The notes: a model not told the origin generated them from the letters alone. A stretch of DNA of 64,000 bases from Buddleja alternifolia (GCA_019426215.1 CM033401.1:17427134-17491133), one strand, 5' to 3'. Positions 11,680 through 23,819 are shown, numbered from the stretch's first letter. Numbers and translations: made by a program.

Positions 11680-12490
11680 GTATTGGTATAATTCCTCATA
11701 TCAAACGGCAGCTAAACTCACGCCATTCGAGATTGTGTATGGCAGGCCCCCACCGACGCTTCAACGTTACCTTCCGGGAGAGTGTAGAGTCGAGCCCGTG
11801 GCAGTCGGGCTCTAAGATCGAGATGTTATCTTGCTGTTGTTGAAATCTAATTTGTTATGGGCTCGGGAATTGATGGTTAAATATGCAAACAAGCAGCGTT
11901 ATGATGTTGAATTTGTTGTCGGGGATACGGTTTTTCTCAAGGTTCGGGCCCATCGCCAAACTTCTTTGGCCAGCTGTGGGTATTCAAAGTTGGCAGCTAA
12001 ATACTATGGGCCCTTCGAGATCGTTCGTCGTGTGGGTTCTGTGGCCTACGAGTTGAAGTTGCCACCGTCGAGTCGCATTCACCCGGTATTCCACGTGTCG
12101 CAGTTAAAGTGGGTCAGGGGTAACCATCCGGTAGAGCATGATTTGCCACCGAGTTTGGAGTTGGAGACCACCACTTTGTTTATGCCAGAACAGGTGCTAA
12201 AGGGAAGGGTTCGTCCAGCTGCAGTGGGTAATGTTCGAGAGGTTTTAGTGGCTTGGATGGGCAAGCCGATTGAGGAAGCTACTTGGGTCGAGGTTGAAAA
12301 GTTACAAGCACAATTTCCCCAATTTAGCCTTGGGGACAAGGCTGTTTTCGAGGGGGAGGGAGTTGATGTGGAGCATATGGTTGACCAGGGTGTTGAACGA
12401 GAGCCGGATTCGATGGGTGAGCCAAGTCCATTAAGAGTTTATGTGCGGCGCAAGCGGGCGAGAATCGAGATGGAACCAGCAGCGGCTTAG
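11680..12490 (+). pseudogene. Chromovirus integrase remnant and chromodomain
   Basis: After GGHDG the sequence jumps to what is normally the end of the integrase core, recognisable in shifted frame near 11690-11800 (TPFEIVYGRPPP). Most of the catalytic core is therefore deleted. From 11831 one frame is open for 219 codons: the integrase C-terminal fold (GDTVFLKVRAHRQTS; KYYGPFEIVRRVGSVAYELKLP), then a chromodomain-like end (VREVLVAWMGKPIEEATWVEVE; LQAQFPQF), which in chromoviruses guides integration to chromatin marks. The last ~42 codons lie inside the 3' LTR; the stop is at 12488-12490. Confidence 0.88.
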
Positions 12491-12763
12491 TCTTATCAGC
12501 AGCGGCTTGGTCTTATTGGAATTATTATAATTATGTTATTATCGTTTATTGTCAATTAAATAAGTAGTTGGTTTATTAAAGGAGTCTCATTATGGTAAGG
12601 TTTACGTAAGAGGTATAAATATTGTTTAGGGTTTCATTATGTAATTATCTTCTGGATATTGAATTGGAGAAAGCAAGAGCTTTTGGGCAAGAACACGTTG
12701 GGTTCTTATTAGTTCATATTCGATTGTGTGTGTGTGTTTTTTCTTCATAATTATCACCCATCA
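12364..12763 (+). repeat. 3' LTR of chromovirus (overlaps the polyprotein end)
   Basis: This 400-bp copy is paired with 7934-8331. It starts within the coding sequence, so the LTR start is protein-coding in this copy. It is followed by ATTTA, matching the left flank. Confidence 0.93.
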
Positions 12764-13070
12764 ATTTAAGAGACATAAGAATTCACATTATTGTTCCTCA
12801 TCATCTTAGGAAGAATTTGAGCTAAAGAACACTCAATTTGGACATCATTTTCTATCTCAAATCTTGAAGAACCAAACACTGCCAAGGCTAAAGCTGCTGC
12901 GGGAATTGCTGAATTTTTTGTGCACTTAAATGTCTTTTAAGATTGTGAGGGAAATGGGGAATGCATAGGGTATATATAGAGTGGAAATAAGGACTTATAT
13001 GCAAATACTTCTTCTTTTTCCTTTTTAAATGTGATCCCTCATTCAAGTATATTTACATTCAACCCCGACA

Positions 13071-13289
13071 TAGATATTATTTAGTAACGAATTCAATCCA
13101 CTTGTTTAAATAATGTCTTGACATATTAGTATTAAAACTAATACATACTAAATCAAGTAATTTCCAATAGATTATACTACTAGCCGTCAAATTTGTATAT
13201 AGTTATTTAAACAAAAAACTCAGTTATCACAATCTTTGCCATTACTTGATTTTTAGGACAAAATAGATATTAATATTGATAACGGTTAC
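13071..13289. other. AT-rich sequence, no gene seen
   Basis: No open frame or recognisable element ends. A CTAGT on the minus strand at 13180-13183 lacks the hairpin expected of a Helitron 3' end. Confidence 0.4.
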
Positions 13290-13376
13290 TCAAGTAAGGG
13301 CAATAGTGTCTTTTCACAATTGGAAGAAACACCAATATGATCCATACTTTTATAGTAGTATAGATATAGATATAGA
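13290..13376 (-). mobile_element. Helitron 5' terminal segment, minus strand
   Basis: On the minus strand it starts TCTATATCTATATC and runs through ACTACTATAAAAGTATGGAT to a GGTGTTTCTTCCAA block. The same block occurs at 19047-19130 (+), about 28968 (-) and about 31040 (-). This shared 5' end, beginning TC after A, is a Helitron family hallmark. The matching 3' end was not found to the left. Confidence 0.5.
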
Positions 13377-13759
13377 TTAGACCTTGGCATGTGTTTTAGA
13401 TCTATTAAATTAGTATTGATTTACTAACCTTGAACAAAGGTGTATTATTAGCATTTGAATTTTAGATTCGTTCCTTGAACTACATAGAGTAAAATAATTA
13501 GTAGACAATCAAATTAAGTTAAACTATACCAAACCTAATTATTTAATATTAACTTATCTAAACTCAAACCAAAAAATTAGAAAACAATTATTTATTTAAA
13601 TAATTATATACAATTAAAACTATTAATTCTTATGATACGTTATATATTTTGAAGAACATTACTTTTTCAATAGAGGGTTAAAAAAATTTAGGACAGAAAT
13701 ATCTAATCTATAAATATTTAGGGGTTAGAGCTTAGGGTTTAGGGCTTAAGGTATCAATC

Positions 13760-14160
13760 TATAGAGATGTTCATCAGTTCGGTTCATGTTATTTGATATA
13801 TCTAATCTAGTATTTCTTTAATCCTAATTCAAAATGAATAATTAGTTATAGCAAATGAAATTTAATTCTCAATATCAATTTCAATATGATTAAATAACAA
13901 ATTCATAATAAATAAATGTATAGAAAATAAAAATAAATATGTATATAAATATATATATATATATATATAAAATAATGGCAGTTTTGCGGTTCAATTTGGT
14001 GCGGTTTGGTCCAAAAACCATCACCAAACCAACTTTGCGGTGTGATTTTCGTTTAAAATCAAAACCACAATTTGCGCAACCATTTGACAAAAACGGTTTG
14101 GTGCGGTTCGTTGCGGGCGGTTTCAAAAAATTGTTGCCCAACCCTATTGAAGAGGTTGCT
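13760..14160. repeat. GGTTTGGT/ACCAAACC-rich dispersed repeat (possible hAT MITE remnant)
   Basis: It starts near a GTTCATCAGTTCGGTTC motif. It carries closely spaced inverted GGTTTGGT and ACCAAACC words (e.g. 13998-14030), like many short plant hAT-type repeats. Clean terminal repeats and a target duplication were not found. Confidence 0.4.
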
Positions 14161-16121
14161 ATGAGAGAGAAGAAAAAGAGAAATCTGATAAGTATTAGTG
14201 ACAGAATCGTGACATGAATGGGTCTAATTTACCACAAATCATAACAATCCAAAACCAAAAACCTAGAAAATATGTGGAATTGCTGATATATATAATGTAC
14301 GAGATGGAAATATTTTTATAATGGTAACGCAGGGTGATGGTTATCGAGTTTTGAGGCCGGGCGACGCAAAATTTGCATTTACTTTGCAGAAGAGAGGAGC
14401 AAACGTGTAGAAGGTTTTAATAAGTTTATAATTAAGGAAGAATTGATTAAACCAATTAAGGAATCTAAAAAAAATTAATTCAATGGAGAGGTTATTGCTT
14501 ATTAATAAATACTTTCAAATATATATTAAAAGATTTTATTGCAAAGAGTTAGTATATTACATTATATATAAGGCTACAAACAACTTTATATTTCTTATTA
14601 CTTATATATATATATTTTTTTTGAATATTAAGATAACCTTATTATTTAAATCCGAAAAAATGATAAAATTAATTTTATAATTCTTACATACTTATAGTAC
14701 AATAAAATTTAAATACATTTTGTTTAAAAAATATTTAAGTTAACAATAACCAATTTTTTTTGCAGAAAATATTCATAATTCTTGATTAATATGATCTATT
14801 ACACTTGTGCAGATATGTTTCAATATCTCTTTTAAATAAAAAAATCGTATATCATAATAAAATGAATCTTCTAATTCGTTCCAACTATATCTGAGGTATT
14901 ATAATTGTCACAAAATTGGAATCTACAAGTTCAATTTAAAAGGGGAAAAATATTTATACTAAAAACAAAAATTGTGTCGTCTAAAGCTTCTGCATAATTA
15001 AAAAGGCAAAATTGATTTTGCCCCTCTCTACTAAAGAGAACACATCAAACACCCCCTTGTCCAACAAGAACTTTCAAGCACCCCTCTCATAGACCAAAAT
15101 GCCTTTAATTTAAAACTAATTCACTTTGAATCCATCTATTACATTATATATTACATTATATATAGTACTTTGAAACTTCTATAATTAAATTTTAATTCTT
15201 GACCCTAACTTTAGTTTGAACAAGGAATAATTAAAAATTACTGAATTGATTATCAATATAAAAAATAAAAAATATGATTACAATAATATAGAGAAAATAT
15301 ACCATAAATCTTAAATTACTTCATGTAAATTTATATGCCAATTTATTGTATTTTAATTTTTTTTTCTTTAGAAAGATTTACTTTTTGTTTTTCTTGGATA
15401 GCTTAATTGTATTAATAGATATTAAGAAATAATTGTTAATTTGTGTCTTCTCATTTATGTTGCACTTTCATAAAAATAAATAATTAACTTTTAAAATTAT
15501 TTATTTAATAAGTATTGAACTATGTATGCATTCCTTAAAATTATTATTTGTAAAAATTAAAAGAAAGAATACAAAGAGAAATATTTATTACTAATTAACA
15601 TAAAAATAGTTGTGCTCATAAATTAGTATGTATATGTTATATAATAAAAAGACGATATAAATAAGCTTATCACTTTAATGAGTAATATAATACTTAAAAG
15701 ATAAATAATTAATTTATTAAAAATTAATTATTCACAAAATAAGTAATATGAATTATCAATAGTTATTTAAGTTAATTAAAGTATCAACCGAAGACTGATA
15801 TATGAAAGAAAATAATCCACCAATAGTGACCATAAAAATTTATGCCAGACTACATTAGAGTTATTTTGTCTTATTTATAATATTCAAAATCATATTTTAC
15901 TGTACATTTTGACGGCTAATTTATTTAATTAAATTTAGTATTAAATCAATTTTGAGATCAAATTATATAGAAGTCTAATAGTAGAGGAGCAAGGTGTTAT
16001 AGATTATAATAGATGGGTGCAAAGTGAAATTATAATTCTAAATAAATCAATGACATTTTTTGACCATCAATACGTCAAGGGGTTGTTGTACAGGTGGTGT
16101 TCATGTCTTTCCTACAGTACC

Positions 16122-16146
16122 GGGGGGGGGGGGGGGGGGGGGGGGG
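16122..16146. repeat. 25-base G homopolymer
   Basis: An uninterrupted run of 25 G after TACAGTACC. Its length is likely unstable or uncertain in assembly. Confidence 0.9.
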
Positions 16147-16937
16147 CAAAAGGAATTTAACTCTAATCAATATTCTTAGTTTATTTAACTTTTTATTATT
16201 TTTCACCTAAAGTTCTATAAATATAAAAATATTTTTAATGAGCCTCAAATAAAAATTTCATAGTAGACTGTAGCAAAGATATTATGTTAAAAATGTTTAA
16301 GAGCATAAATTTATTATGTCTTGTATAGAAATAAAAGAAGAAAATTTTGTCATCAATGATTCCTGACTAATAAGTTAAGAGACTGGCTCATAACTCGTAT
16401 GATCTTATATTTGAACGGTTTTCAAATCTTGCATTACACTTTTGTCAAATATTTTGACCATATGCTATAAAAATAACTAAATTTACATTTTAGAGGTGTT
16501 CATATTTTTAGTAGAATTTCATGATTTATTTCCTCAAAACAAATTGCATGAGAGTATTTTGCGACTTACAAATTATGATGATGTTCATTTTGCAGCAAGG
16601 ATTTGTAAAATTGATTATGTATAAACAATCTTTTGTAATGAATTTCAACTTAGGTAATGTTGATTTGTTTCTATTTAAATAAAATAAAATGATTACTTCA
16701 ATTATTTAATTATTCGAAAACATGATCAATTTTACAAATTCCTTGGCTTCTTGGAGCTCAATTGATTCCATATGAATCAAAACGTTATACATTTCAAGTT
16801 TTCTTTAATATGTATGATACATGGTGGAACCAATTTTTTTACTCTACTAAAGTTTGCTGTAATTATAAATTAAAATTGTTTTAGGTTTAAGAATTTATGA
16901 ACTTGTGACGTATAAGATGCATGAATTCAAATAAAAT

Positions 16938-17720
16938 ATCAAATTGCAATCATTGTGGTGTTTTATAATTCGAATATGAGGCTCAGAGTTTTTGTTGTGA
17001 TAATGGAAAAACAAAGTTTGGTCCTATTAAAGTTTTTAATGAGTTGTGCGAGCTACTTACATCCCAATCAGGAGAGACTATCGAATTCCGGAAAAAAGTA
17101 TTTGTGCCTTCAATTCCATATATTATTTTACTTGATTAGGTCTGAAATTAGGTAAAGAGCTTGCATCTGCAAGGCGAGAGAAGATGGTCCAGGTTTTTTT
17201 TACTTGTATTTTGTTGATATTGACAATGAGGTTGAGAACAAAATAAAGATGCTAAAAGATTCAAGTTTATCCAAATGTACTATGAAGAGGCTCAAAAAAA
17301 TTTAGATGCAAATCCATGCAAAATCTTAGGTTATTCTTCAATGAAAGATGTTCAACCTCATATTTTGAAAGATGCATGTGACATTAGATATCACCAACAA
17401 AAAAAAAAAAAAAAGATATGACATTAGATGAATGAGTGTATAATCAGTTGATCAAGTTGCAACTATATGGGGTTGAAGGAAATAATGCTAACATACCATT
17501 CGAATGAGACATTGTAGTCCATGCTCAAGTCATAGACACATAATAAAACATTATTATGGATGTTATGACCCACTGCAGTACCCAATTATTTTCCCTAAAA
17601 ACCAAACTGGATGGCATCAAAACATACAAAAACTTGCTTCCACTCCAACTCTTTTTAGTGTTAGAGTACAATTAAGTGATACTGAACACAAACATGTTAG
17701 CAACATGCTCATGCATGTTG
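16938..17720 (+). pseudogene. Helitron Rep/helicase remnant (Helitron-like N-terminal domain)
   Basis: In mixed frames the translation recalls the N-terminal part of plant Helitron RepHel proteins. There is a cysteine/histidine segment with CCDNGKTK (about 16995-17020), ELCELLTSQSGETIEFRKK (about 17040-17100), and IIKHYYGCYDPLQYPIIFP (about 17537-17593). Frameshifts and stops occur throughout and the helicase half is missing, so this is a relic. It lies 600 bp upstream of a + strand Helitron 3' end at 18349, which fits one decayed Helitron. The match is from recalled family patterns, not a search. Confidence 0.6.
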
Positions 17721-17789
17721 CGAAAATTCATCAACTTTGTTAATTTGTAGAATGCATCACTCATCCTTCAACTTTGTTCTTAATTTACA

Positions 17790-18077
17790 TTGCTTCAATT
17801 GATGTGGTGGAAGATGAAAGAATTTAATTTTCCCATCGCACATAATACAAAAGTAAAAGTGAAAAAGGGGAAACTTAGTATTATAGCCGATGCAATTGGA
17901 AGAATACAACCATCAATAAAGGAGAGAAAAAAAAAGGAAATTAAAGATAAACACATTATAGATTCTAAAAAAGGTGATGGAAACAAAACAAAACAACTGA
18001 CAATAAACAATAAAGAAGAGTACATCAACAACGTAATTTCAAGTGATGATATAGAGACATTGAACAATTTGAAATAG
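17790..18077 (+). other. Lysine-rich open frame of 95 codons, unknown
   Basis: It is a short open frame rich in Lys, Ile and Asn with no recognised motif. It lies between the Helitron relic and its presumed 3' end, so it may be a decayed part of that element. I do not claim it is expressed. Confidence 0.25.
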
Positions 18078-18323
18078 AAATGTGAAATCCGTGAAGTCAA
18101 GTAAAAAAGAAGGTTAACATCCATCAAAACCAAACAAGAGAAAGACAAATGAGACCTTCAAATAAGATTAAACCTACTTTATCTATATTTTATGCCAGTT
18201 GACATTTCAACTTTATTTATTGTAAATCATTTTAATTGATTTATAAAGTGTTCTTCGAAAATTTTAATTTTATTCGTTCAAGTATTTAAATTTTAGAAAA
18301 AATTAATAAATTCGTATGAATCG

Positions 18324-18350
18324 CGTGCAACGCACGTCTCCTTTACTAGT
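18324..18350 (+). mobile_element. Helitron 3' end (hairpin plus CTAG|T), plus strand
   Basis: The hairpin CGTGC-AAC-GCACG at 18324-18336 is followed 10 bases later by CTAG (18346-18349) and T, as in Helitron 3' ends. The same hairpin core occurs in inverted orientation at 27030-27044 and 28985-28995. Confidence 0.7.
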
Positions 18351-18577
18351 ATGTATAAGATGAGCAACACTTGCTGAATGTTCTTTTACATGCCAAATGT
18401 GTTAATTAAATCTCCGCAAATATTGTAGATTTCATTGCGTCCCAGAACTTGATAACTAAAATGGGCCCTGCATAATTTTTGTAATATATATGTTTTCTTC
18501 TTTAGTGAATCTATGGGAGTAGAACTTAAATTTTTATTATCTTGTGGTTTGTGGACATTGTTTGTACTATGTTATTA

Positions 18578-18989
18578 CACTACAACAAAAAGTAATATTA
18601 GTGATAAAATTTGAAGTAATAATGTTAAATTTGTCACTATATATAAATAATGAGTGACAATAATTTTTGCTTTGTCATAAGAATTTTTACTGATAAGAGT
18701 TTTTTTTTGTTCCCAGTTGTCACTATTGACAATTAGTGACATATGTATAGTGACAATACAATACTAAGTTGTCACTATAGGTGTGTCACTAATTGTCAAT
18801 AGTGACAACAACTTCCTTGTCATTAATCATCAAGAGTGACAACTTCTATGCAAATCTTGTCACTATTAAACTTGTAAAACTTATTTTTGTGACAAAACAA
18901 AATTTCTTGTCACAAAAAACTTATAATTAGTGACAACTTTGAAATTGTCACTTGACATTTTGTCACTAATATCATAATGTTTTGTAGTG
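18578..18989. mobile_element. CACTA-type MITE, copy 1
   Basis: This 412-bp element starts CACTACAACAAAA and ends TTTTGTAGTG, and is flanked by the 3-bp duplication TTA (18575-18577, 18990-18992). Internally it is packed with GTGACA/TGTCAC words in both orientations, like subterminal transposase-binding repeats of En/Spm elements. No coding sequence. Related copies lie at 26270-26721 and 35347-35783. Confidence 0.92.
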
Positions 18990-21900
18990 TTAATAGTTCT
19001 TGGTGATACTAGTATTTTACATATGTCGACAATTTTCAGAGACCAATCTATATCTATATCTACACTACTATAAAAGTATGGATCTTAGAAGGTGTTTCTT
19101 CCAAATATGATATTACATTATTACCCTTGCTTAAAAACTATATATATAATACTAAAGCATCATAAATTCTTTGATTCTAACTTGATACTAAAGCATCATA
19201 ATTACCCTTTCCGGTTTCAAAACATGTGGACGACGCATCATAAATTCTTTGATAGTGCTAAGTCCAATTGGGCCCTGCCAATTGAAGCATATGGCATGCT
19301 GAAACTTCACCTTAAATTGGTCCGGATGAAAAGGTTTCTAAAAGGGTGGAATAAAGAAGTTTTTGGTAATATCTTTCAAGCTATCAAAGCTGCGGAAGAT
19401 GAAGCTGCTTACGCCGAAAAAACATTTGATAACTTTCCATCAGATTCTAACTTGATTGAGCTAAAAAAAAATAAAAAAAAATGCAAAGCTCAAACTTTCC
19501 CTCTCTATTGAATCAAGTTTTTGGAAGCAAAAAAGCTCGTGTAAGTGGCTAGAAGAAGGCGAGAGAATACTAGATATTTCCATGCTTTGGTTAAGAAGAA
19601 AAGAGCCAAATCTTTCATTTACAAAATTCAGGCTGAAGGTCAAGAATTTAATAAACCCGAAGATATCAAGCAGTTGGGAGTGGATTATTTTCAAAATCTC
19701 CTGTCTTGCCCCTCAAACCCGGTTGGTGACATATCAGCTCATCATCTTCTCGCTAATATTCCAACCCTTCAGACGGTCTTCCCAGGTGGGCTTTGGGATG
19801 CCCCATCTATGGAGGAGTTAAAAAAGGCAGCGTTTGAGATTAGCCCTGATTCAGCGGCTGGCCCTGATGGTTTCTCCGCACTGTTTTACCAATCTGGCTG
19901 GGAGTTTTTGGCTGCTAATCTATTTGAAGCAGTTAGGGATTTCTTTTGTGGCACACCTATCCCTCGTGGTTGCACAGCTACCTCTATTGCTCTTATCCCC
20001 AAATGTGAGCATCCAAATTCGTGGTTGGAATTTAGACCCATCTCACTTTGCAACGTCTTAAACGAAATTCTTTCTAAGCTTCTCTATAGTAAGCTTGAAA
20101 AGATTTTCCAATCTGCTATATCTCCCCACCAAAGTGGATTTGTACCAGAGCATCTTATTGGTGATAATATCCTTTTGGCTCAAGAAATGGTGCAATCCCT
20201 GGACTATGCTAGCTGTAAAGGTAATATTGTGATGAAACTTGATATGTCAAAGGCGTACGATAGAATTTCTTGGAACTTCATCATTGTGGTTCTGGATAAA
20301 ATGGGTCTCCCTGCCCAATTCATTCGTCTTATCAAAAATGCCATGAACAACTGTTGGTTCTCTATTCTCATTAACGGAGAATCATCAGGTTTCTTTAAAT
20401 CTTCTCGGGGATTAAGACAAGGGGACCCTATCTCCCCAACTCTTTTCATACTTGCATCTGAGATCTTCTCTAGGGGGCTATCTTCATTATTCAATTCCAA
20501 TCCTCAGCTTTTTTTCAAGATTTTTGGAGGTAGAGAGGGAGTTTCCCATTTGTCTTATGTTGATGATACAATCATTTTTACTTTGTGCGACGAAGTTGGC
20601 CTTAAAACTCTTAAAGGCTTCCTTTCCGACTACGAGCTTACGTCAGGTCAACGCATTAATCTGAAAAAAGTTATTTTGTGGTGGGGGAGAAAATGTCAGC
20701 AAATAAGGTCCTACTCGTGAAGAATATTTTGAGTTTCACTCAAAGTAATCTTCCAATGTTGTATTTAGGCGCCCCACTTCACAAAGGGAAAAATAAAAAG
20801 GTTTTGTTTCAGGATCTGGTGGTAAAAATTCAGCTGAGAATTGGCGGGTGGGAAAAGTTTCTCCTTTCTTGTGGGGGGCGTCTCCAATTAATGAAAAGCA
20901 TCCTTTGCTCGATGCCAATTTACCTATGTCAAGTCCTACAGCCTCTGATTGACATCATTCTCCAAATTGAGAGACTTCTCAACAAGTTTTTTTGGGGATC
21001 CACTTCTGAGAAAAAGCGCATCCATTGGGCGTCGTGGGATAAAATTTGTCATCCAATTGAAGAGGGTGGGCTGGGAGTTAGAAACTTTATAGATATGATA
21101 TCGTCTTTTTCGTACAAGCTTTGGTGGAGGTTTAGAAGTCAGGACTCGTTGTGGGCTCTATTTTTATCTCGGAAATATTGCTATGACCTTTTTCCTGGGG
21201 AAACTCGATTGAAGTCGAGTGATTCCCCAATTTGGAGGCAGGTTTGCAAAGTTCGGGACGAGGTTCAAAATTTAATCTTCTGGAAAGTTGGAAAAGGGAA
21301 TATGTTCTTTTGGCATGACTATGGATTAATCAAAGGCAAAATACAAGAATTAGCTCCCTATGCTCAAATGGACCAATCTCTTGTCAAAGACTTCTGGACT
21401 AATGGGATTTGGAACAAGCATAAACTCTCCGAGCACCTACCCGCTACTTTAGTCGAGGATATTGAAAATTCTCACTTCTCGGTAAATGAGAATGATGAGA
21501 TGATATGGAAACTCACCAATAGTGGGGATTTCACCACCAAATCAGCGTGGGGAAAGATTCGGAAGCGATTTGATTCCTCTATGAACTTCGATCGTATTTG
21601 GTCTCCCCTCAAAACACCTTCAATTTCTATATTTATGTGGAGACTGATTCGTGATTGGATTCCGGTTGAGGAAAGGATGCAACGTAAAGGGATACACCTA
21701 GCATCTAAGTGTGACTGCTGTAGAAATGAGGAAACAGTCTCTCATGTGTTCTTCCAAAGTCCATGTGCCAAAGAGGTATGGAATTATTTTGAACATTTCT
21801 TTCATATTACTAATATTCCCCTTTCTAATGCAGGTTCTGTTTTGAAAGCTTGGATGGAATCTACTCCATATAAAGGGAAAGATCATATTTGTACCATTCT

Positions 21901-22371
21901 TCCAAATGTGATTCTGTGGTATTTGTGGAGGGCTCGGAATAAGAAAAAGCATGATAATGTCCCCACCAAAGCCGATCACATCATATTAAAAATTCATGAA
22001 CATGTGAAATTAATTCAAAGTTGTAATCTTTGGAAAACATTCCATTGGATTGGGGATAGAAATGTGGCTCACATTTGGAATATCCATATCAATGGTACAA
22101 CCGTAAAACAGATTATGCATCCGGTAATCTGGGTGAAACCTCAAATTGGGTGGGTTAAACTTAACATAGATGGTGCGGCAAGGGGTAACCCGGGAATTGG
22201 AGGAGCAGGGGGGTTTAGCCCGTGATCATGAAGGGAAAGTATTGTTCGTCTTTTGGGAACCTCTTGGAATCTGTTCTAATATGGAAGCGGAGTTGTTAGC
22301 ATTGGATAAAGGCTTGATCATTTGTCTTGAAAAAGGATATCACAAAGTTTGGATAGAACTCGATGCCCTTA

Positions 22372-23389
22372 GACCATCTCCAACCCACTCTATTTTTGGG
22401 TTGAAAATTGTATAAATGGTGTGGTTTGGCACTCCAACCCACACCATTTTTATCACCAAATTTGGTGCAATTGTGATGTTGGACGCTATATTTGGCGTAA
22501 AACTTCACATTTGCACCAAATTTGGTGCAAGTCCTCTTTTTCTTTATTTAGTTGCATTTTAGTTTTTGTATTATTTTTCTTTTGCAATTTAGTCCTTAAA
22601 ACTTTAAGAAGTTATAATATTTGGCGTAAAACTTCACATTTGCACCAAATTTGGTGCAAGTCCTCTTTTTCTTTATTTAGTTGCATTTTAGTTTTTGTAT
22701 TATTTTTCTTTTGCAATTTAGTCCTTAAAAGTTTAAGAAGTTATAATTATGTCCAAAGATGTTATTTTTATTCAATTATATATGATTTCATTTATGGGAG
22801 CAATATTCTAATGTTGGGGATAGTGAATAATGTTTCGTCTTTTTTTATTTTGTTCTAGTATTAGTAGTTATTCAACGTATTTATTAATTATTCAAATAGT
22901 TTGTTTGTTATGTCTTTTTTTATATCAAATGGTAAAGTCGATGTTAATGTATTGTGTAAATTTATAATTATGTATTTATTATTAAATAACAAAATATACT
23001 TTAATTATTTTTTAATCATTTCGATTGTTACTAAATAACATAAAAGGTTGTTTAAATAATTTTATGAAATACCAAATAGGTTTAAAATAAGTTTTAATTA
23101 TTTATTATTATTAAATAATAAAATGTATTTTAATTGTGAATTTTATTATTTAATACCAAGAAATAACAAAAATAAATAAAAAAATTGGATGAATATGTAA
23201 AATACTTGAAGTTTGGGTGTTATTTGTGAAATAGAGACAGTAGCATAATATAAGCTGTAAAAAAGAATATATTAGAGAATATTCTTTTTAGTGTTAAAAT
23301 TAGAGTTATGGGTTGGAGTAAATTTACTGTATAACACTAAAATGGTGCAAACGTTGCACCATTTTTATGTCAATGGGTTGGAGATGCTC
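22372..23389. mobile_element. PIF/Harbinger-type MITE inserted in LINE RNase H
   Basis: The ends are inverted: GACCATCTCCAACCCA at left and TGGGTTGGAGATGCTC at right. They are flanked by TTA duplications (22369-22371 and 23390-23392), the Harbinger target preference. The 1018-bp interior has no coding sequence. It contains several palindromic CACCAAATTTGGTG words and a 129-bp tandem duplication. Confidence 0.9.
22488..22747. repeat. 129-bp tandem duplication inside the MITE
   Basis: Two adjacent copies start TATTTGGCGTAAAACTTCAC at about 22489 and 22618 and are almost identical. Confidence 0.9.
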
Positions 23390-23819
23390 TTAGTGTGATT
23401 CATCTGATTTGCTCCAAATATAAGGGGGCTTGGCGATTTCAGCAGATTCTTCAATCGATTAATAAATCTCTTGGGAAAATAGATTCGGTCATTTCACATA
23501 TATTTCGGGAGGGAAACAAAGTAGCAAACTTCTTAGCAAACAAAGGATGCGAAGCTTCATCAGCGCAAGTTTCGAATGGTAGCTCCCTTTTTGATGTAAT
23601 TAGGGGGTATATTAGATTAGATTATCTTAACATTCCTAATTTTCGTGATCAAGTGTAAAGGAGAAGTACTCCTTTTTTCATTTAACTGTTGGTTGTATTT
23701 GAAATTAAGTGTACTATTTGATCTGGTTATATAGAAGGGAGGGGAACCCGATAAATCCCCCCACCACGGCATAGGTGGTTTTTGTTGAAAAAAAATATAT
23801 ATATATATATATATATATC

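Larger units (their letters stand above)
7934..12763 (+). mobile_element. Ty3/gypsy chromovirus, internally deleted, with perfect target duplication
   Basis: This 4830-bp element has LTRs at 7934-8331 and 12364-12763 and is flanked by the 5-bp duplication ATTTA (7929-7933 and 12764-12768). The order gag, protease, RT, RNase H, integrase, chromodomain is the chromovirus order. The LTRs differ by about 8 substitutions and one 2-bp indel in 398 bp (about 2%), so the insertion is young. Coding is broken by a stop early in gag, at least two frameshifts in gag, two in-frame stops in pol and a large deletion in the integrase core. It cannot move on its own. It sits inside the LTR of the minus-strand gypsy element. 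Confidence 0.95.
5434..13070 (-). repeat. 5' LTR of a minus-strand Ty3/gypsy element (Tekay/Del-like), split by a chromovirus insertion
   Basis: On the minus strand the LTR would start TGTCGGGGTTG at 13070 and end GGGGTGTGACA at 5434, directly beside the tRNA-Met primer site. Leaving out the chromovirus at 7934-12763 and one 5-bp duplication, its length is about 2.8 kb, reasonable for a Tekay/Del LTR. A minus-strand TATA motif (CTCTATATATACC) lies near 12975, about 100 bp inside the LTR start, which supports the orientation. The LTR contains a degenerate ~190-bp repeat series (7184-7830). The right boundary rests only on TG/CA termini and TATA spacing; no second LTR or target duplication was found. 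Confidence 0.55.
13377..16937. other. AT-rich intergenic sequence with decayed repeats, no gene supported
   Basis: The open frames here are short and low in complexity. It includes a GGTTTGGT-rich repeat (13760-14160), (TA)n runs near 13950-13970, and a 25-base G run at 16122-16146. The block at 15010-15110 (GCAAAATTGATTTTGC and CT-rich sequence) may be an old element end but has no clear partner. Confidence 0.5.
19206..23658 (+). pseudogene. LINE ORF2: reverse transcriptase, zinc-binding and RNase H domains (broken)
   Basis: ORF2 primes and copies LINE RNA at the target. In order there is a pre-RT region (SFWKQKSSCKWLEEGE in a shifted frame near 19520), RT motifs SAAGPDGFSALFYQ, FRPISLCNVLNEILSKLL, DMSKAYDRISWNF and GLRQGDPISPTLFILASE, and a catalytic box YVDD near 20560. 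A zf-RVT-like region follows (CDCCRNEETVSHVFFQ), then RNase H (KLNIDGAARGNPGIGGAGG; after the MITE, HIFREGNKVANFLANKG). Frameshifts occur near 19515-19545, 20665 and 22200. The RNase H is split by a MITE, with its frame resuming after the insertion. It is not functional as read. Confidence 0.9.
19203..23798 (+). mobile_element. L1-type LINE, 5'-truncated, with nested MITE
   Basis: It begins abruptly inside ORF2 (FRFQNMWTTHHKFFD), so ORF1 and the endonuclease are missing, the usual outcome of incomplete LINE insertion. It ends in a 3' UTR with a short A run (about 23789-23798) followed by (TA)n. The nested MITE at 22372-23389 adds 1 kb. A clear target duplication could not be assigned in the AT-rich flanks. 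Confidence 0.88.

Noticed and set aside
13180..13376. A complete 197-bp minus-strand Helitron ending CTAGT at 13180
   Set aside because: There is no hairpin before the CTAGT; only the 5' block is supported.
15010..16140. A DNA transposon bounded by CCCCTCTCTACTA and its supposed complement near 15990
   Set aside because: The similarity is short and C/T-rich with no shared duplication.
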